NCBI GenBank assembly: GCA_016873675.1
Contig: VGWG01000007.1
Span: 1 to 55,184, forward strand
Direction of reading: 5' to 3'
DNA length: 55,184 bases
DNA from: Lentisphaerota bacterium
GTDB taxonomy: Bacteria; Verrucomicrobiota; Kiritimatiellia; RFP12; JAAYNR01
The first letter of the stretch is position 1. Each line of letters starts with the position of its first letter. Position numbers and translations under genes: made by a program. The notes under the pieces were generated by a model. It was given only the letters and a program-made list of their open reading frames with translations, did no database searches and was not told the origin of the DNA. Positions 42,845-50,838 of the stretch are shown here, piece after piece.

Positions 42845-44329
42845 ATGAACACACTGATTCTGACGCTGGCTCAAGCCTCTACACGCCCGGACTCCTTCCC
42901 CCGAGAGCTCGGCCTCGGACTATTGCTCGGACTCGCGCTGCTGCTGACCACCATCACCTTTCTCTCGCGCTATCGCCGCTGCCCCTCGAACCGCATCCTG
43001 GTCATCTACGGTAAAACCAGCCACGGGGCGGCCAAGTGCATCCACGGCGGCGCAGCGTTCGTCTGGCCGCTTTTCCAAGCGTATGAGTACCTGGATCTTG
43101 AGCCTTTTGTTGTACCGAGTGATCTCAAGAGCGCGCTCTCCGCAGAGAATATCCGCGTCAGCGTGCCGACCACCGTCACGGCCGCAATCTCGATCGAGCC
43201 GGGCATCATGGAAAACGCCGCCGTGCGTCTGCTCGGCCAGAGCGCCCAGGACATCCAAAACCAGGCGCAGGACATCATCCTCGGCCAGATGCGCGCCGTC
43301 ATCGCCACGATGCGCATCGAGGAGATCAACCGCGACCGCCAGGCCTTCCTCGCAAAGGTCAATGAGGCCGTTTCCGGTGAACTCGAGAAAATCGGCCTGT
43401 CGCTGATCAACGTGAACATCCGTGACATTGAAGACGACTCGGGCTATATCGTCGCCCTCGGCCGCCGCGCCGCGGCCGAAGCGATCAACCAAGCCAACGT
43501 TGACGTTGCCGAACAGGAGCGGACAGGGCAGACGGGCGTCGCAGAGCGTCAGCGCGACACCCGCGTGGCCGTCGCCGCCGCAAACGCCACCGCCGAAATC
43601 GGCGAGGCGAAGGCCACCCGTGACCGGCGCATCCAGTCGGCCGGCCTGGACGCCGAGGCCGTGCATGCCGAGACCGATGCCGACGCCCGGAAGGCCAGTT
43701 CGCGCGCCAACCAGCACGTCGCCGAGCAGCAGGCGCGCAATCGGGCCGAGTCCGCATCCAAGGAGGCCGACGGCGCCATTCGCGTGGCGCAGGAATTGGC
43801 GCAAAAGAAGGCGGAGGAAGCCCGTGCCGAACGCGAGCGGGCGCGTCTCACGGCCGAAGTCATCGTTCCCGCCAACGCCGATCGGGAGCGTGTGCTGATC
43901 GCCGCCGATGCCGAAAAGCAGAAGGCGGTGCGCATCGCCGAGGGACAGGCCGAGGCGACGCTGGTGCAGATGAACGCCGAGGCGCGGGGCGTGCAGGCGA
44001 TTCTCGACGGCAAGGCTCAGGGCTACGCCAATCTGGTCAAGGCGTGCGCATCGGCGGAACAGGCCGCCTCGCTGCTGCTCGTGGAGAAGTTGATCGATGT
44101 GGCGCGCATTCAGGCTCAGGCCATTCAGGATCTGCCGATCGAGAAGATCATGATCTGGGACGGCGGTGGACAGCAGGGCGGCTTGGGCTCCCTCGGCCAG
44201 AAACTGATGGGCGCGCTGCCGCCCATGCACGAACTCGCCAAGCAGGTCGGCATCGATCTCCCCGCCTACCTCGGCAAGGCGGTCGGCCCGGCGCCCGCCG
44301 CGCCTGAATCCCCCGCAACAGGCGCGTAA
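42845..44329 (+). CDS. Flotillin family protein (YqiK/FloT-like)
   Basis: Flotillins are membrane-anchored scaffold proteins that form ordered lipid domains. The 494-residue protein has one N-terminal membrane segment (about 21-40), an SPFH domain (VIYGKTSHGAAKCIHGG to INVNIRDIEDD), then a long Ala/Glu-rich coiled coil (about 200-420, repeated AEA/ARK patterns) and a Gly/Pro-rich tail (GGGQQGGLGSLGQKLMGALPP). This order is typical for the family. It follows the NfeD-like gene and forms an operon of TerB-like, NfeD and flotillin. Confidence 0.94.
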   Translation: MNTLILTLAQASTRPDSFPRELGLGLLLGLALLLTTITFLSRYRRCPSNRILVIYGKTSHGAAKCIHGGAAFVWPLFQAYEYLDLEPFVVPSDLKSALSAENIRVSVPTTVTAAISIEPGIMENAAVRLLGQSAQDIQNQAQDIILGQMRAVIATMRIEEINRDRQAFLAKVNEAVSGELEKIGLSLINVNIRDIEDDSGYIVALGRRAAAEAINQANVDVAEQERTGQTGVAERQRDTRVAVAAANATAEIGEAKATRDRRIQSAGLDAEAVHAETDADARKASSRANQHVAEQQARNRAESASKEADGAIRVAQELAQKKAEEARAERERARLTAEVIVPANADRERVLIAADAEKQKAVRIAEGQAEATLVQMNAEARGVQAILDGKAQGYANLVKACASAEQAASLLLVEKLIDVARIQAQAIQDLPIEKIMIWDGGGQQGGLGSLGQKLMGALPPMHELAKQVGIDLPAYLGKAVGPAPAAPESPATGA

Positions 44330-44347
44330 ACAGGAGACGGGCACGCG

Positions 44348-45169
44348 ATGTCTGACTGGACCGACACCATTGACGCGCTGATTGACTATCTCCGTTTCCA
44401 GCAGGAAAACGGCACGCGCGATGCGCCCTTCTCCTCCGATCTTTTAAAGAAACTGGGCGTGGCGGCCCCACCACCCGTTGCCACCGTTCCGCCTCCTGCG
44501 GGCCTTCCGCCTGCGGCGGCGGAACGTCGGCCAGCGACCGCCGATCACCAACCGCCTCCCCCGCTGCCGCCGCTTCCCGCTCAATCACCCGCTCATCGGT
44601 GCGCGGCGCTGGATCGGATCGCGGAGCAGGCCGCCGCCTGCAGCCGCTGTCCGCTGGCTCAGAGCCGCACTCGGGTGGTTCCGGGGCAGGGAAACCCGAA
44701 CTCACCCGAGATTCTGTTTATCGGCGAGGCGCCGGGACAGGATGAAGACGCCCAAGGGCTCGCCTTTGTCGGTCGCGCAGGCCAGCTTCTGACCAAGATG
44801 ATCGAGGCGATGGGCTATTCGCGGGACGAAGTCTTCATCGCCAACATCTGCAAATGCAGGCCGCCCGACAATCGCCCCCCCTCGCCCGAAGAGATGCAGG
44901 CGTGCATCCCCTTCCTGCAAGCCCAGATCGCGGTGATCAAGCCGAAGGTGATCGTCACGCTCGGCGCCACCGCCGCCAAAGGCTTGCTCAACGCGCAAAC
45001 CGCCATCTCCAAGCTGCGCGGGCACTGGACCCTCTACAACGACATTCCGCTGATGCCGACGTTCCACCCCGCGTACCTGCTGCGCTTCCCGCCCGCGAAA
45101 CACGACGCTTGGAGCGACCTCAAGAGCGTGCTGAAGCGGCTGGGCAAACCGGTTCCGAAGCACGGGTAG
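44348..45169 (+). CDS. Family 4 uracil-DNA glycosylase
   Basis: This enzyme removes uracil from DNA at the start of base-excision repair. The 273-residue protein has a core at about 85-270 with the family-4 active-site motif GEAPGQDEDAQGLAFVG (126-142) and the second motif FHPAYLLR. Four cysteines, C98, C101, C170 and C186, match the [4Fe-4S] ligands of thermostable family-4 enzymes. The N-terminal 80 residues include a Pro/Ala-rich linker (41-83), a common extension in this family. It follows flotillin by 18 bases and may be in the same transcript; the functional link is unclear. Confidence 0.94.
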   Translation: MSDWTDTIDALIDYLRFQQENGTRDAPFSSDLLKKLGVAAPPPVATVPPPAGLPPAAAERRPATADHQPPPPLPPLPAQSPAHRCAALDRIAEQAAACSRCPLAQSRTRVVPGQGNPNSPEILFIGEAPGQDEDAQGLAFVGRAGQLLTKMIEAMGYSRDEVFIANICKCRPPDNRPPSPEEMQACIPFLQAQIAVIKPKVIVTLGATAAKGLLNAQTAISKLRGHWTLYNDIPLMPTFHPAYLLRFPPAKHDAWSDLKSVLKRLGKPVPKHG

Positions 45170-45299
45170 TGCCGTGCGTGCGCACCTCGGCGGTGTCGCT
45201 CAGTCCGTCGCCGTCGGTGTCGGCCAAATCCACCCGCGTGCCCAGCCGCTGCTCCTCGCCGTCGAGGAGCCCGTCGCCGTCCGAATCAAGGCTGGTCAT
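45120..45299 (-). pseudogene. Thrombospondin type 3 repeat remnant
   Basis: The minus strand from ATG 45299 encodes two calcium-binding TSP3-like repeats (DSDGDGLLDGEE and DTDGDGLSDTAEV), a pattern common in large surface proteins of PVC bacteria. The frame then runs on antisense to the end of the uracil-DNA glycosylase gene, where it is no longer TSP3-like. There is no signal peptide and only 59 codons. It is best read as a leftover of a deleted surface-protein gene. Confidence 0.5.
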
Positions 45300-45388
45300 T
45301 ACCTGTACTCCAAATTTAGAATTGCTGCCCCGAGGGGCGTCGGGTATACTCACTCCATCGCAGCTTGTGGTGAAGCAGGAGGTTTGGC

Positions 45389-45898
45389 ATGGCAGATTTG
45401 ACAGAGGCGCAACGGAACGCGGTGCGGCAATGGGTGGAAGGGGGCGCATCGCTTTCGGATGTCCAGCGTCGCCTGAAGGATGAGTGGGGTGTTTCGCTGA
45501 CGTATATGGATGTGCGGCTGCTGACGCTCGATGTCGGCGCGCAGGTCAAGGACAAGCCGGAGGCTAAGAAGACGCCTGCGCCGCCGCCCGACGCCGCCGC
45601 CGGGGATGAACTGGCCGACGATGCGCCTGAAGGCGTGACGCCCGCCGACGCGTCGCACGAACCGCCTGCAGGCGGCGGCCCGGTCTCGGTTTCGGTCTCG
45701 CTGGACCGTCTGATTCGCCCCGGCTCAATGGTCAGCGGCGATGTCACGTTCTCGGACGGCAAGAAGGCGCGCTGGATGCTCGATCAGATGGGCCGCCTGG
45801 GCCTCGACGGCGTGCCTGCGGGCTACCGGCCGGCTGCTGAGGATGTCCGCGAATTCCAAGTTCAGTTGCAAAAACTGCTGGCGTCCAAAGGATATTAG
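45389..45898 (+). CDS. Small conserved-looking protein of unknown function
   Basis: This is a 169-residue soluble protein, function unknown. Residues 1-50 form a small helical domain (RQWVEGGASLSDVQRRLKDEWG then MDVRLLTLD) resembling a helix-turn-helix, with no proof of DNA binding. A Pro/Ala/Asp-rich linker (55-95) leads to a compact beta-helix C-terminal domain (VSVSLDRLIRPGSMVSGDVTFSDG, then EVREFQ-like helix). AGGAGG lies six bases before the ATG, so the gene is real. proC follows after 41 bases. Confidence 0.7.
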   Translation: MADLTEAQRNAVRQWVEGGASLSDVQRRLKDEWGVSLTYMDVRLLTLDVGAQVKDKPEAKKTPAPPPDAAAGDELADDAPEGVTPADASHEPPAGGGPVSVSVSLDRLIRPGSMVSGDVTFSDGKKARWMLDQMGRLGLDGVPAGYRPAAEDVREFQVQLQKLLASKGY

Positions 45899-45939
45899 AG
45901 CGGCCCGCCGTTGGCCGAACACCGAACACGGGGCACACC

Positions 45940-46743
45940 ATGACGATTGGATTTCTGGGGTCGGGCAAGATGGCCGAGGCGATTCTGGCCGCGCTGCTCT
46001 GCGGAGGCGGCGCGAAGGCGGGCGACCTGATGGCGTGCGATGTGGCGCCGGACCGGTTGCGGATGCTTCGCCAACGGTATCGCGTGCCGGTCACCGAGTC
46101 GCCGGAGGAGTTGCTGCGGCGCTGCGATGTCGTGGTGCTGGCCGTCAAGCCGCAGGACCTCGACGCGCTGTTGCGGCGGATTGCACCGGCGGTCCTCAAA
46201 CGCCATCTGCTGATCTCCATTGCGGCAGGCAAGACGCTGGCGGGAATGCAGGGCCTTGTGGGCGCTGGAACGCGCCTGGTCCGGGTGATGCCCAATCTGG
46301 GACTGATGGTCGGGGCCGGAATGAGCGCGTATTGTCTGGGAACGGCGGCCCGCGCGGCCGACGGCAGGACCGTGCGCAAGATTCTGGGCGCGGCTGGCCG
46401 GGTCGTCGAGCTGGCCGAGGCGCACTTTGACGCCGTGACCGCGCTGAGCGGGTCGGGGCCAGCGTTCTTTGCCTACGCGATGCAGGCGCTGGCCGACGGC
46501 GCCGCCGCACAGGGATTGCCCGCCGCGACGGCGCGCGAACTGGCGGCGCAGACGATGTTCGGCGCGGCCAAGGTTCTGATCGAGACCGCGCAAGCCCCCG
46601 AGACGTTCATCCGGGCGGTGGCGTCACCGAAGGGAACGACGGCGGAAGGACTGGCCGTTCTGGAGAAATCGGCGTTGCGCGGCATCCTGGCCCGAACGAT
46701 ACGGGCGGCGGCCAGGCGGAGCGCGGAACTCAGCCGGATCTGA
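45940..46743 (+). CDS. proC: Pyrroline-5-carboxylate reductase
   Basis: ProC reduces 1-pyrroline-5-carboxylate to proline with NAD(P)H. The 267-residue protein begins with the Rossmann motif GFLGSGKMAEAIL, followed by VVVLAVKPQDL, SIAAGKTL, RVMPNLGLMVGAGMSAY and the C-terminal dimer/substrate signature TALSGSGPAFFAYAMQAL and SPKGTTAEGLAVLE. All family landmarks are present. The stop overlaps a possible early start of the next frame at 46743, but the regulator proper probably starts at 46890. Confidence 0.97.
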   Translation: MTIGFLGSGKMAEAILAALLCGGGAKAGDLMACDVAPDRLRMLRQRYRVPVTESPEELLRRCDVVVLAVKPQDLDALLRRIAPAVLKRHLLISIAAGKTLAGMQGLVGAGTRLVRVMPNLGLMVGAGMSAYCLGTAARAADGRTVRKILGAAGRVVELAEAHFDAVTALSGSGPAFFAYAMQALADGAAAQGLPAATARELAAQTMFGAAKVLIETAQAPETFIRAVASPKGTTAEGLAVLEKSALRGILARTIRAAARRSAELSRI

Positions 46744-46753
46744 TGGCAGGAGA

Positions 46754-46836
46754 GAAGTCAGAAGTCAGAATAATAGAACACGTTGTCAATGAGAGCATTA
46801 CAATTCTGAATACTGAATTCTGGCTTCTGAATACTG
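46754..46836. repeat. Short direct repeats in the proC-regulator gap
   Basis: GAAGTCA is tandemly repeated at 46754-46767, and the 12-bp TTCTGAATACTG occurs at 46804-46815 and 46825-46836. The stretch is A+T-rich compared with its surroundings and unlike coding sequence. It looks like a dispersed intergenic repeat fragment. Confidence 0.5.
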
Positions 46837-46884
46837 CGCTGGCAGAACCGACGAAGGAGGTTTTGCCAGCGCCTCGGGGGGGGG
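46837..46884 (+). promoter_or_regulatory. Hairpin and nine-G tract upstream of the TM1266-type gene
   Basis: CGCTGGCAGAACC (46837-46849) pairs with GGTTTTGCCAGCG (46859-46871) with one mismatch; its 9-base loop and 3' arm include GAAGGAGG, a perfect ribosome-binding-like sequence. A run of nine Gs follows at 46876-46884, five bases before the ATG at 46890, and could itself serve as ribosome-binding site. Together they look like a leader controlling translation of the regulator. Confidence 0.4.
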
Positions 46885-46889
46885 CGGCC

Positions 46890-47135
46890 ATGGAACGACG
46901 GATCGGGTTTGTCGGCATCATCGTCGAGAAACGGGAGACGGCCGGACCGCTGGTCAATCGCGTGCTGGCCGACCATGCCGACATCATCCTGGCGCGCGTC
47001 GGCCTCCCCTGCCGTGAGCGCAAGGTTTCGGTGATCACGTTGGTGGTCGACGCGACCACCGATGAAATGGGCCGACTCACGGGTCGGCTGGGTCAAATCG
47101 CCGATGTGTCGGTCAAGTCGGGCCTCTCCAAATGA
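46890..47135 (+). CDS. TM1266-family iron-only hydrogenase system regulator
   Basis: This is an 81-residue ACT-like/NikR-C-like domain protein. Segments FVGIIVEKRE, LADHADIILARVGLP and VSVITLVVDATTDEMGRLTGRLG are typical of the putative regulator found beside [FeFe]-hydrogenase maturation genes. The start is set at 46890, where homology begins; an in-frame ATG at 46743 would add 49 unrelated residues translated from the repeat region. In this window it is separated from hydABC by 28 kb and instead leads into a zinc/manganese transporter, with an ATGA overlap. A target or ligand cannot be read. Confidence 0.85.
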   Translation: MERRIGFVGIIVEKRETAGPLVNRVLADHADIILARVGLPCRERKVSVITLVVDATTDEMGRLTGRLGQIADVSVKSGLSK

Positions 47136-48076
47136 TCCTGATACGAAAAAAGACAGGTTTGTCTATGATCACGTCGTTAATGGGATTCGGCAGGGCGCGT
47201 TCCCGAATGCGCGCGTTGATTGTGATTGCATCGATGCTGGGGTGCGTCGGCGCGTCGGCGGCGGAACGGCCCCGGATCGTGGTCGGAATCGCGCCGTTGA
47301 AATGGGTGGTCGAGTCCATCGCCAGTAATGCCGTGGAGGTTTCGGTGTTCCTGAAACCGGGACAGAACCCACACACGTTCGAGCCTTCCGGGCGCCAGGT
47401 TTCCGAAATGGCTCGCGCCTCGGCGTTTCTTTATGTCGGGATGGAAGTCGAATCGCTGCTGGCGAACCGGGTGTCGGCGCAAAATCCGAAACTGCTCTGC
47501 TGGATGGTGGGCGGATTGCCCGAGATGCCGCAGGGGCATCATAGCCACGGCCCGGACGGTGCGTGCCTGCAGATGGAGCGCGACCCGCATGTGTGGCTAT
47601 CGCCGACGCAGTTAACGGACATTGCCGAACGGTGTGCGTCAGTGCTTCGCGCACTCCTGCCCGGCCAGGAGGCGGCGCTGGACGCGGGGCTGGCGAGCAC
47701 CCAGAAGCGGATTCGCGAGGTCGACGCCGAAATCCGCGAGATTCTGAAGCCCGTCACGGGCCGGACGCTGCTGGTCTATCATCCCTCGTGGGGCGTGTTC
47801 GCCCGGGACTACGGCCTTGTCCAACTGATGATCGAGGAGGAGGGACGAACGCCATCAGCCAAGCACCTGGCCGGTGTCGTAGCGCGCGCCAAACAGAATG
47901 GCGTGCAGGTGCTCTTCAGCAACCCCGAGGCTCCCGAGGCGGTTGTCACGCGCGCGGCGGCCGCGCTGGGATGCCGGGTGGAGGTAGCCGACCCACTCGC
48001 GGCCGCATGGGACACCAACCTGCTGGACGTGGCGCGGCGAATCGCTGCCGCGCTGGCGTCGGAAAGGGCTCGATGA
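47132..48076 (+). CDS. znuA: Zinc/manganese ABC transporter substrate-binding protein
   Basis: This is the periplasmic metal-binding component of a cluster-9 (ZnuA/TroA-type) ABC importer. The longest form has 314 residues with an export signal around residues 26-44 (ALIVIASMLGCVGASA); starts at 47165 (ATG after ACAGG) or 47207 would give a more normal signal length. Metal ligands are visible as His in NPHTFEPS, DPHVWLSP and VYHPSWGVFARDYGL. A short His-rich loop GHHSHG between the first two is typical of zinc importers. The first ATG overlaps the regulator's stop. Confidence 0.92.
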   Translation: MILIRKKTGLSMITSLMGFGRARSRMRALIVIASMLGCVGASAAERPRIVVGIAPLKWVVESIASNAVEVSVFLKPGQNPHTFEPSGRQVSEMARASAFLYVGMEVESLLANRVSAQNPKLLCWMVGGLPEMPQGHHSHGPDGACLQMERDPHVWLSPTQLTDIAERCASVLRALLPGQEAALDAGLASTQKRIREVDAEIREILKPVTGRTLLVYHPSWGVFARDYGLVQLMIEEEGRTPSAKHLAGVVARAKQNGVQVLFSNPEAPEAVVTRAAAALGCRVEVADPLAAAWDTNLLDVARRIAAALASERAR

Positions 48077-48918
48077 GCCGGGAGATCGGAGACGGGCAGG
48101 CGACAGGCGGCCCGGTGCTTTCGTTTGCAGGCGTCTGTTTCGCCTATCGAACGAGCGAGGCGCTGCACAACGTCACCTTCGCTGTGCCGGAACGGTCGCT
48201 GGTGGCGGTGGTGGGCCCCAACGGCGGCGGCAAGACGACGCTGCTCCGGCTGATCCTCGGATTGGAGCGTCCCCTGTACGGCACGGTGCGGGTGTTCGGC
48301 CTGGCGCCGGAGTCGGCGCGGCGGCGGGTGGGCTATGTGCCGCAGGTGCTCGCCTACGACACGCGATTTCCGGTCAGTGTCAACGACGTGGTGCTCATGG
48401 GAACCCTGGAGGGCGGCCTGGCCGGGGCGTATGGCCGGCGTGAACGGCTGGCGGCCGCTGCGGCGCTGGATCGGGTCGGGCTGGCGGCTCTGGAGCATCG
48501 CCCGTTTTCCGAGCTTTCGGGAGGCGAGCGGCAGCGCACCCTGATTGCGCAGGCGCTGGCCGGCGGACCGCAGTTGCTGCTGCTGGACGAGCCGACGGCC
48601 AGCGTGGATCCGCCGACGGCAGACCGTCTTCATGATCTGTTTGGCCAGCTTGCCGAGACGCTGACCGTCCTGTTCGTATCGCACAATCTCAGCGTGGTCA
48701 CGGCGCACGCGACCCATGTGCTGTGCGTCAACCGCACGGCCGATCTGCATCCGGCGTCCGATGTCGTGTCGGAAACCTTCCGCGCCGCCTACGGCGGCGG
48801 CCGGATGGTCGTGCTTCAGCACGGCGCCTCATGCCAGGTGGTTGACGCATCGGCGGCACTGACCTCGCCGCACCATCAGTGCTCGAGCGAGGGATGCCCA
48901 CAGGAGACCGAACCATGA
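48073..48918 (+). CDS. znuC: Zinc/manganese ABC transporter ATP-binding protein
   Basis: This is the ATPase of the metal importer, 281 residues. Walker A GPNGGGKTT (48-56), Q-loop region GYVPQV, signature LSGGERQR, Walker B LLLLDEPTASVD and the H-loop FVSHNLS are all present. The C-terminal tail (SPHHQCSSEGCP) has a His/Cys cluster not needed for ATP hydrolysis that might bind metal. Start and stop overlap the neighbours as ATGA on both sides, so the four transport genes are one tightly coupled operon. Confidence 0.94.
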   Translation: MSREIGDGQATGGPVLSFAGVCFAYRTSEALHNVTFAVPERSLVAVVGPNGGGKTTLLRLILGLERPLYGTVRVFGLAPESARRRVGYVPQVLAYDTRFPVSVNDVVLMGTLEGGLAGAYGRRERLAAAAALDRVGLAALEHRPFSELSGGERQRTLIAQALAGGPQLLLLDEPTASVDPPTADRLHDLFGQLAETLTVLFVSHNLSVVTAHATHVLCVNRTADLHPASDVVSETFRAAYGGGRMVVLQHGASCQVVDASAALTSPHHQCSSEGCPQETEP

Positions 48919-49766
48919 GTCTTCTGGCCGATCTCCAGCAACATGCCTTTCTGCAATACGCCGTGGCGGCCTGTGCGCTGGCGGCGGTGGCGGCCGGCGT
49001 GGTCGGCAGCCTGGTGGTGGTGCGCCGAACCACCTACACGGCGGCGGCGGTCTCGCACTGCGTGCTCGCCGGACTGGGTCTGGCGCGGCTGCTGCAGCGG
49101 CGGTTCGACGTGGCGTGGTTCACGCCGATGCTGGGCGCGCTGCTCACCGCCTTGGCGGTGGCGGTGATGCTGGCGCGGCTGAGCGAGCGCCACGGTCAGC
49201 GGCGCGACGCGGTGTTGAGCGTCTTGTGGTCGGTCGGCATGGCACTGGGAATCACGTTCCTGGCGCTGACGCCAGGCTATCAGGAGGACTTGAATGGCTA
49301 CCTGTTCGGCTCGATCCTGCTGGTCGGGCGCGGCGACCTGATCGCGATGGCGCTGCTCAATGCCGTGACCGTGGGGGTGGTGCTGCTGTTTTACAACCGG
49401 CTCGTTTGTGTGGCGTTCAACGATGAGCTGGCCCGGCTGCGCGGCCTGCGCGTCGGCTTTTATGAAGGGGTGCTGCAGGTTATCACGGCGTTGACGGTGG
49501 TGATGCTGGTGCGCGTAGCGGGGATCGTGCTGGCGGTGGCGCTGCTGACGCTGCCAGCGGCGACGGCGGGTCTGCTGACGCGGCGGCTGGGGCGGATGAT
49601 GGCGGTGGCGACGCTGCTGGCGCTGGCGGTGTCGCTGGGCGGGCTGGCGCTGAGCTACGGACCGGAGCTGCCGCCCGGGGCGACGATCGTCGAGCTGGCG
49701 GCGGTGGTCTATGTGGCCGTGCTGGTCATCACACGCAACAGATCGCGCGGAGGGAGTGGACGATGA
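48915..49766 (+). CDS. znuB: Zinc/manganese ABC transporter permease
   Basis: This is a 283-residue integral membrane protein of the ABC-3 permease family, about eight helices. Family segments are AGVVGSLVVVRRTTYTAAAVSHCVLAGLGLA, YLFGSILLVGRGDL and a helix-breaking VLAVALLTLPAATAGLLTRRLGRMM. It pairs with the ATPase and binding protein just upstream. The stop overlaps the start of the DppD-like gene. Confidence 0.94.
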   Translation: MSLLADLQQHAFLQYAVAACALAAVAAGVVGSLVVVRRTTYTAAAVSHCVLAGLGLARLLQRRFDVAWFTPMLGALLTALAVAVMLARLSERHGQRRDAVLSVLWSVGMALGITFLALTPGYQEDLNGYLFGSILLVGRGDLIAMALLNAVTVGVVLLFYNRLVCVAFNDELARLRGLRVGFYEGVLQVITALTVVMLVRVAGIVLAVALLTLPAATAGLLTRRLGRMMAVATLLALAVSLGGLALSYGPELPPGATIVELAAVVYVAVLVITRNRSRGGSGR

Positions 49767-50725
49767 CCCGACCGTTGCTGCTGGTTGAAAATCTGCACGT
49801 CCGCTTTAGGCGCGACGGGACCCTGATCCATCCGGTGCGGGGCGTGTCGCTGCGGGTCTGCACGGGCGAGTGCGTCGCCGTGGTGGGAGAGAGCGGCTGC
49901 GGCAAGAGTCTCACGGCCCTGTCCATCGCTCGCCTGCCGCCCACCGACCGGGCGGCCGTGACAGGACGGGTGGTGCTGGACGGTATCGACATTTCGGCGG
50001 GCCGTGCGGCCGAGTTGGCGAGCGTGCGCGGGCGGTGGGTGGCGTATGTGTTCCAGGATCCGGCGGGCAGCCTGAACCCGGTGATGCGGGTGGGCGACCA
50101 GATCGCCGAATGCCTGCGCGAGCTGTCTGCAGCGGCTCGGCGGGCGCGGATTGCGGACCTGCTGGCAAAGGTCGGTCTTGCCGACCCCGAATGGTGCGCA
50201 CGCGCCTATCCCTGCATGCTCAGCGGCGGGATGCAGCAGCGGGTCATGCTGGCGATGGCGCTGGCTCAGCGGCCCAGACTGCTGATCGCCGACGAGCCGA
50301 CGACGGCGCTCGATGTGGTGACGCAACAGGGCGTGCTCGATCTGATCGGGGCACTGGCGGCGTCAGAAGGGCTGGCGGTGCTGCTCATCACCCACAACCT
50401 CGCGCTGGTCGCGGGACGCGCCGACCGGGTGTATGTGATGTACGGCGGTCAGGTGATCGAGTCGGGGGCTGCGGGGGCGCTGCTAACGGCACCGCAGCAT
50501 CCCTACACGTGCGGGTTGCTGGCTGCGGCGCCGCGCCTCGACGACCCGCCCGGCCGGCGCCTGCTCGACATACCGGGGGTCGTGCCCGGTGCCGACGCCT
50601 GGCCTGAAGGGTGCGCCTTCGCGCCACGCCATCCGCGCGCCGACGCGCGCTGCCACCGCGAACCGCCGCCCGAAACCTCGTCAGCAGACGGTCGCACCTG
50701 CCGGTGCTGGCAGAATGCGGGCTGA
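49763..50725 (+). CDS. DppD/OppD-like ABC transporter ATP-binding protein
   Basis: This is a 320-residue ATPase of the oligopeptide/nickel-type transporter family. Walker A GESGCGKSLT, Q-loop YVFQDPAGSLNPVMRVGDQI, signature LSGGMQQR, Walker B LLIADEPTTALD and LITHNLALVA are present. The C-terminal domain (LLDIPGVVPG, then GCAFAPRHPRADARC) is the oligo_HPY Fe-S-type extension special to this family. Normally it is accompanied by DppB, DppC, DppF and a binding protein, but none are here: it overlaps the zinc permease and the next gene is convergent. Confidence 0.9.
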   Translation: MTRPLLLVENLHVRFRRDGTLIHPVRGVSLRVCTGECVAVVGESGCGKSLTALSIARLPPTDRAAVTGRVVLDGIDISAGRAAELASVRGRWVAYVFQDPAGSLNPVMRVGDQIAECLRELSAAARRARIADLLAKVGLADPEWCARAYPCMLSGGMQQRVMLAMALAQRPRLLIADEPTTALDVVTQQGVLDLIGALAASEGLAVLLITHNLALVAGRADRVYVMYGGQVIESGAAGALLTAPQHPYTCGLLAAAPRLDDPPGRRLLDIPGVVPGADAWPEGCAFAPRHPRADARCHREPPPETSSADGRTCRCWQNAG

Positions 50726-50838
50726 GGAATCGGCAGTCCGGTTGCTGCCGAGGCGTTCACCCTTGGGCACACTCAACGCGCTGGGCGTTCAACTGTTGTA
50801 GCGGCACATCGCCCGCCACACCAGATACAAGCGACTCG

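Noticed and set aside
46743-46889. A 49-residue N-terminal extension of the TM1266-type regulator starting at 46743
   Set aside because: The sequence comes from short direct repeats and a hairpin, is unlike the family and lacks a ribosome-binding site.
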